NCBI GenBank assembly: GCA_023229175.1
Contig: JALNZV010000035.1
Coordinates: 1-17,557 of the forward strand
DNA from: Tissierellaceae bacterium
Lineage (GTDB): Bacteria > Bacillota > Clostridia > Tissierellales > Tissierellaceae
DNA length: 17,557 nucleotides
Direction: 5' to 3'
Shown: one piece after another, positions 13,578 through 17,557 of the stretch
Numbering within the stretch: the stretch's first letter is position 1
How the letters are laid out: each line of letters begins with the position of its first letter
The notes under the pieces: generated by a model
The model's input: the letters and a program-made list of their open reading frames with translations, nothing else
What the model was told of the DNA's origin: nothing
The model's database searches: none
Position numbers and translations under genes: made by a program

Positions 13578-15245
13578 TTTCCCCAACAATTCTTTGATTT
13601 TTAATGCAATTTCCAAGTTCAACCTGTGACTAGGATTACTTAAATCCATGTCCGTTATTTCACATATACGATTTATCCTATAAAGAACTGTATTGTAATG
13701 GGTAAATAATTTTTCCGATATTCTTGTTAGGTTCCCATTGTTTTTAAAATACTCGTCTAAAGTCCGCACCAACTCCGTAGACCTTTTTTCATCGTAATCC
13801 ACCAGGGATTTTAAGGTAGAATTGTAGAAATCCTCTAATTCGTCTTGAAGCAAATCCTGAGACAATATTTTAAATATTCCAAGCTGATCAAAGGATACCA
13901 CGTCTTTATCTGTAATCACCTTGCCTATTCGCACAGTACGGACTGCGTCTTGGAAGCTTTTATCTACGTTTTCAAGTCCCTTGTATATTCTTCCAATTCC
14001 AATCTTAATATCTATATTGTCGTATTTATTTAATATGGACTCCATTATTTTTGTGTTAAATTCTTCTAGCCTATGGGAAATCTGGATATCCCCATTAAAA
14101 CCTATGAGTATTTGTATCCCATTTGCCTTAGTAGATACTATTCCCTTGAAATTTAGATAGACCATAATCTCCTCTATGATTGCCACCATAGGGTTCATAT
14201 AGTCTTGCATATACTCCAATGACATATCGTCGTCTTTATTTTCGTCTTTATGTTTAAAGCTCATGACCTCTATGACATAGTGATTGTCCAATTGCAGATT
14301 GAAAAACCTAGACCTGTCTAAGGCCTTCTTTTTTCTCTTTAAATCGATGGATATTAAATCCTCAAAGTATTCCGACCTATACCGTATTTCCACTTCTTTG
14401 ACAGACAACTCCTGTAATATAAATAGGGCTATGGTGGCGGATACAGACTCTATAATAGATAAGTCAAATCCCCCTAAGGGCATATTTGTACTCCAGGTAA
14501 AGAGGTGTCCATATATTTGCTCTCTGATGACAATGGGCATTATCATCCTCTTTACGTACTTATCCCCTATGAGGACTCTGTCCTCTGTTAATTTCTTCAA
14601 TTTATTTTTGCTATTATTACAGTCATAGAATTCATATACTTCTTTTAACAACTCATTATATGTAGAGTCCTCTGTACACTTAGAGCATTCAATGATTTCA
14701 TTTGAATAGTTGAGGTGAAGAATTACTGGATTCTTCACATTCTCTTGAACTATCTTTGTCAAATCCCTAAGTCCACTACCTTCTAACATGGCATCCATCA
14801 AACTTTCATGTATCTTTTCTATTCTACTGAGAAGAGAGGCCTGTTTGTTAAATATCTCCTTAAATATTACGGTCATTATATCTGAGAGAGGAATGGATTG
14901 ATGTATATCTATGATTGGCAAACTCAAATCGTTGGCCAGATCTAAAACTTTAGTATCCAGTTCTTCTAAGTAGGGTATGACTTTAATACCAATACCTGCA
15001 AGTTTCTTTGATGCACAATTCCTAATTAATTCTTTTTGTTCGTCAATATTGTCCTTGTGAAAGGAATAGGCCGTAGTTAAGAGGAATTCCCCTTCAGTAG
15101 TCCACTCCAATATATCCGGGTCTGCCATGATGTTTACCCTAGAAGCCGTATTTCGGACACCACGAAATCCTGCAATTAAATTGCAGGATTTCATTACATC
15201 TAGTTTTAATATATCCTCTATGCTAATGCCGTTTTGTCTTGACAT
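13575..15245 (-). CDS. PucR-family transcriptional regulator
   Basis: This is a PucR/CdaR-type regulator; PucR controls purine catabolism genes in Bacillus subtilis. Residues 1-130 match the PucR N-terminal sensory domain (IEDILKLDV, LIAGFRGV, ADPDILEWTTEGEFLLTTAYSF). A central domain of low conservation follows. The last 65 residues (from 492, LVRTLDEYFKNNGNLTRISEKL) contain the characteristic C-terminal helix-turn-helix with HYNTVLYRINRICEI. The length of 556 is normal. It starts 10 bases after guanine deaminase and is probably co-transcribed with it. It is the obvious candidate to sense a purine intermediate and control the central operon, the cyclase and itself. A perfect 29-base palindrome lies in its first codons. 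The ATG is preceded by AGGGGTG. Confidence 0.93.
   Translation of the reverse strand: MSRQNGISIEDILKLDVMKSCNLIAGFRGVRNTASRVNIMADPDILEWTTEGEFLLTTAYSFHKDNIDEQKELIRNCASKKLAGIGIKVIPYLEELDTKVLDLANDLSLPIIDIHQSIPLSDIMTVIFKEIFNKQASLLSRIEKIHESLMDAMLEGSGLRDLTKIVQENVKNPVILHLNYSNEIIECSKCTEDSTYNELLKEVYEFYDCNNSKNKLKKLTEDRVLIGDKYVKRMIMPIVIREQIYGHLFTWSTNMPLGGFDLSIIESVSATIALFILQELSVKEVEIRYRSEYFEDLISIDLKRKKKALDRSRFFNLQLDNHYVIEVMSFKHKDENKDDDMSLEYMQDYMNPMVAIIEEIMVYLNFKGIVSTKANGIQILIGFNGDIQISHRLEEFNTKIMESILNKYDNIDIKIGIGRIYKGLENVDKSFQDAVRTVRIGKVITDKDVVSFDQLGIFKILSQDLLQDELEDFYNSTLKSLVDYDEKRSTELVRTLDEYFKNNGNLTRISEKLFTHYNTVLYRINRICEITDMDLSNPSHRLNLEIALKIKELLGK
15164..15192 (-). repeat. Perfect 29-base palindrome within the start of the pucR-like gene
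   Basis: GAAATCCTGCAATT (15164-15177) and AATTGCAGGATTTC (15179-15192) are exact reverse complements around a single base. The palindrome covers codons about 18 to 27, starting within the in-frame ATG of residue M18. It could be an autoregulatory operator, or a hairpin that slows transcription or translation just after initiation. Confidence 0.85.
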
Positions 15246-15255
15246 ATAAACACCC

Positions 15256-16530
15256 CTAGAATGGTTTTTCTATTAATTTACCTCTTACATATCTTTCGAC
15301 AATGTTTCTGTCGTCGCCAATATAGACGACCTTTTGTATTCTCTCCTCTATGGTTAGATCCTTGATGTCTGCCAATTCTTTGTCGTCTATGACAAGGGCA
15401 TCAAATTCATATCCTTCTTCAAAGCTGCCTACCTTGCCAAAGAAGCTTCCGCCCCCCTTGGTAGCAAGATAAAACGCCTCGCTGAATGTAAGGGGTTTAA
15501 GTTCTTTGTCTGTTTCTAGCCATTTCATCTTTGATGCCTGAATAGTTCCAGCTATGATGCTCATCATGCTAAGGCTATCTCCACCAGATATATCCGATGC
15601 TAGTCCAATGGGTACGCCCTTGTCCATGAACTTTCGCACAGGCATTATTCCGCTGGAAAGATTGTAGTTTGAATATGGACAATGGGCAGCATATACGCCA
15701 TTTTTCGCCATAAGCTCTATTTCGTCATCTGTAGCATAGATGCAGTGAGCCATTATTGTCCTGGTCTGCCCAAGTAAATTAAATTCATCGTATACAGAGG
15801 CATAGTCTTTTGAATCGGGGAAAAGCTCTTTGACCCAAAGTACCTCCGCCTGGTTTTCGCTGAGATGAGATTGGACTGGTGTGTTGTATTTAATAGCTAA
15901 ATCTCCTAAACTGCCCATTAGCTTTTCTGTACATGTAGGTGCAAATCTAGGTGTGATGATAAATCTTACCATATCAGATTTATTTTCATATTCTTTTATT
16001 ATTTCCTCGGTGTCGTCTATGGATACCTGTGTGTCTTCTGTTAAGCTAGGTGCAGTATTCCTATCCATGTTTACCTTGCCCACATAGGCCCCTAATCCCG
16101 ACTCCATAAACATATCCATTAAAAGTTTTGCACTATTTTTTTGTACACTAGCAAATACTACTGCCCTAGTGGTACCATTTTGCCATAGTTCGTTGATAAG
16201 CCTAGTAAATACTTTTTTAGAGTATTCCATATCTCCATACTTGCTTTCCTCTGGAAAGGTATAGGTGTCTAACCAAGGAATCAATTCTTTGTCCAAGCCA
16301 AGACCTCTATTTGGATATTGGGGAGCGTGAAGATGTAAGTCTACAAATCCCGGTATAATAAGTTTTCCGCTGTGATCCACTAGATTATAGTCTTTGTAGG
16401 ATTTATCCAATTCTCTTGATATATCTTTAACCTTCCCATCCTCCACCACTACATAAGAATCCTCGTGAATTTCAAGTTTGTCCTTGTCTTTTGCATATAC
16501 AATATTACCTTTTAATACTGTTTTGCTCAT
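15256..16530 (-). CDS. guaD: Guanine deaminase
   Basis: This amidohydrolase converts guanine to xanthine and ammonia. It has the full eukaryote/bacterial guanine deaminase (GAH) signature over 424 residues: H66 and H68 in VDLHLHAPQYPNRGLGLD, PWLDTYTFPEE near residue 85, H222 and E225 in QSHLSENQAEV, WVKELFPDSKDYASVYD, H262 in MAHCIYATDDE, HCPYSNYNLSSG near 283, and D313 in GLASDISGGD. Length is typical and all metal ligands are present. The ATG follows AAGGGGTG. It leads a two-gene unit with the PucR-type regulator and delivers xanthine from guanine, feeding the same intermediate as the molybdenum hydroxylase. Confidence 0.96.
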   Translation of the reverse strand: MSKTVLKGNIVYAKDKDKLEIHEDSYVVVEDGKVKDISRELDKSYKDYNLVDHSGKLIIPGFVDLHLHAPQYPNRGLGLDKELIPWLDTYTFPEESKYGDMEYSKKVFTRLINELWQNGTTRAVVFASVQKNSAKLLMDMFMESGLGAYVGKVNMDRNTAPSLTEDTQVSIDDTEEIIKEYENKSDMVRFIITPRFAPTCTEKLMGSLGDLAIKYNTPVQSHLSENQAEVLWVKELFPDSKDYASVYDEFNLLGQTRTIMAHCIYATDDEIELMAKNGVYAAHCPYSNYNLSSGIMPVRKFMDKGVPIGLASDISGGDSLSMMSIIAGTIQASKMKWLETDKELKPLTFSEAFYLATKGGGSFFGKVGSFEEGYEFDALVIDDKELADIKDLTIEERIQKVVYIGDDRNIVERYVRGKLIEKPF

Positions 16531-16661
16531 ATTTATTCACCCCTTGTATTATTACCCAGTTATTTGAGCATTAAATAACTTATTTGCCTTTTATATTATA
16601 TTATTTGCCGAGCAATAATCCTATGTATATAATACACAAATTAGAGGAAATTTACAAGATA
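16531..16661 (-). promoter_or_regulatory. Promoter region of guaD with inverted repeat at 16558-16580
   Basis: This AT-rich spacer sits between the terminator of the right-edge gene and guaD. AGTTATTT (16558-16565) and AAATAACT (16573-16580) form a perfect 8-base inverted repeat with a 7-base spacer, and TTATTTGCC occurs twice (16580-16588 and 16601-16609). These are candidate regulator-binding sites, about 30-50 bases upstream of the start. TGGGTAAT (minus strand, 16551-16558) also occurs in the divergent region at 12753-12760. No purine riboswitch consensus is recognisable here. Confidence 0.45.
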
Positions 16662-16704
16662 AAAATAAAGAGACAAGGAGTTAATTTCCTTGTCTCTTTA
16701 TTTT
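16662..16704 (-). terminator. Strong intrinsic terminator after the right-edge gene
   Basis: AAAATAAAGAGACAAGGA (16662-16679) pairs exactly with 16687-16704 around a 7-base loop, an 18-base perfect stem, with T-rich sequence on the minus-strand 3' side. It starts at the stop codon of the right-edge gene and isolates guaD from it. The stem is nearly symmetric, so it may also work in the other direction. Confidence 0.88.
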
Positions 16705-17557
16705 AAAGTATAGTCACTATACCATAATCAAATTCTCCATTTTCGCCAAAATAAATTACAAATCCTCCATAAATCTTACCCGATTTATGATCACCCTCAG
16801 TAATATAAATTCCAATACTTGATAAATCTATTAATTTGACAATTTTATTTGTTAGTTCCGCATCTTTCAATACTAGCTCCATCTTATGGGATTTATTTGG
16901 CTTTGTTTGATTTGCATATATAGATATTTCATCCTTGTCACCATTATAGTCATAAACCATGTCATCTTTTATTGTCAAACTAATGCTGCTACAATCGTTT
17001 CCTATACATCCTAAGCCATAAACTTCCGAGTTGAATTCAACTTCAATAGATAACTTTGTATTGCTTTCGATAGTATATGAAGCGTCAACTATAAAAGATT
17101 TATCTGTGTTTTCTTCATCTCTATCTACATCCTCACTTTCAATAATATCCCACCAATTATCGCTTTCATAAAATATGACTCCAATTGTTGACTCACCTTC
17201 CATAAAGGTGAATTCTGTCACATCATAGGGAATTGAAAATCCACCCATATCTGTATCGTACATAACTTTATTGTTGGATATTTTAGTTATTTCACTACCT
17301 TCATATTCCAAGAAGGTACCTACCTCTAGGATAAACTTCATTGTCCTCTCTTTAAATCCATCTGCTTTTCCTGTTATGGTTATTTCCGTCTCGCCTAAGC
17401 CCATAATATTAAGTCCAACATAATCAACTAGTCTTTCTCCAATTTCAATAACTTTTCCTTCCCCGCTGTCTGATTCCCCACCAATTATTGGATTAAACCC
17501 TTCTGTGGCTGCAAATGGTCTAAATCCTATAGTTGAAGAGATTCCTACATCGACACC
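16703..17557 (-). CDS. Unrecognised protein, 5' end beyond the window
   Basis: I do not recognise this protein. The reading frame stays open from the stop at 16703 to the window edge, giving at least 284 residues. An internal ATG at 17402-17404 has no ribosome binding site, and upstream codons (for example GGESDSGEGKVIEIGERLV) read as normal coding sequence, so it is better seen as a C-terminal fragment. It is acidic, rich in Asp, Glu, Ser and Thr, with alternating hydrophobic residues suggesting beta structure, and has two nearby cysteines in GCIGNDC. No membrane segment or catalytic motif is visible. An extracellular or cell-surface protein is possible. It has its own terminator and no apparent link to purine metabolism. 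Confidence 0.75.
   Translation of the reverse strand, partial: GVDVGISSTIGFRPFAATEGFNPIIGGESDSGEGKVIEIGERLVDYVGLNIMGLGETEITITGKADGFKERTMKFILEVGTFLEYEGSEITKISNNKVMYDTDMGGFSIPYDVTEFTFMEGESTIGVIFYESDNWWDIIESEDVDRDEENTDKSFIVDASYTIESNTKLSIEVEFNSEVYGLGCIGNDCSSISLTIKDDMVYDYNGDKDEISIYANQTKPNKSHKMELVLKDAELTNKIVKLIDLSSIGIYITEGDHKSGKIYGGFVIYFGENGEFDYGIVTIL

Noticed and set aside
16531..16661. Possible purine riboswitch upstream of guaD
   Set aside because: The three-way junction consensus with paired loops is not recognisable; only a simple inverted repeat is visible.
1..17557. CRISPR arrays, tRNA or rRNA genes, transposase genes
   Set aside because: No regularly spaced repeats, no tRNA-like cloverleaf or rRNA-like sequence and no recognisable transposase were seen; only the left edge hints at a possible element end.

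Overview
The window looks like a stretch of an AT-rich, Gram-positive anaerobe of the Clostridia/Tissierellia kind. The grounds are strong purine-rich ribosome binding sites, AT-rich spacers, several TTG starts, and a gene set devoted to purine breakdown. The organism assignment is inference from gene content and base composition; no rRNA or tRNA gene is present.

Layout. Nearly everything is on the minus strand, transcribed right to left. At the right edge (16703-17557) is a partial, unrecognised gene ending in a strong terminator. Next come guanine deaminase (15256-16530) and a PucR-type regulator (13575-15245), 10 bases apart. A lone plus-strand cyclase/kynurenine-formamidase-family hydrolase (12831-13526) shares a 245-base divergent promoter region with the central operon. 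That operon runs from 12585 to 4210: allantoinase/dihydropyrimidinase-like cyclic amidohydrolase, isochorismatase-family hydrolase, UbiX flavin prenyltransferase, UbiD decarboxylase, a BMC-H shell protein, a 74-residue protein, two more BMC-H shell proteins, a likely flavoprotein, a BMC-P (EutN/CcmL) vertex protein and a divergent adenine-deaminase-family enzyme. An AzgA-type purine permease (2775-4106) follows, then a terminator, then the FAD, 2Fe-2S and molybdenum subunits of a xanthine-dehydrogenase-family enzyme (118-2710). The molybdenum subunit is cut short near the left edge.

How the genes may work together. The permease, adenine deaminase-like protein, guanine deaminase and molybdenum hydroxylase all funnel purines to xanthine. 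The unusual part is the bacterial microcompartment (BMC) locus: it has shell genes but none of the usual aldehyde dehydrogenase/PduL/alcohol dehydrogenase core. Its enzymes match, step by step, the chemistry known biochemically from purine-fermenting clostridia. A cyclic amidohydrolase could open xanthine to 4-ureido-5-imidazolecarboxylate. An isochorismatase-family amidase could remove the carbamoyl group. UbiD with UbiX-made prenyl-FMN could decarboxylate 4-amino-5-imidazolecarboxylate. A deaminase (possibly the altered adenine-deaminase relative) could make 4-imidazolone. The cyclase-family hydrolase could open that ring to formiminoglycine. This assignment is inference from family chemistry and gene order; the shell genes and enzyme families are read directly from sequence.

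Regulatory structure visible: a perfect 29-base palindrome inside the start of the pucR-like gene, an inverted repeat upstream of guanine deaminase, three intrinsic terminators, and an intercistronic hairpin before ubiX.
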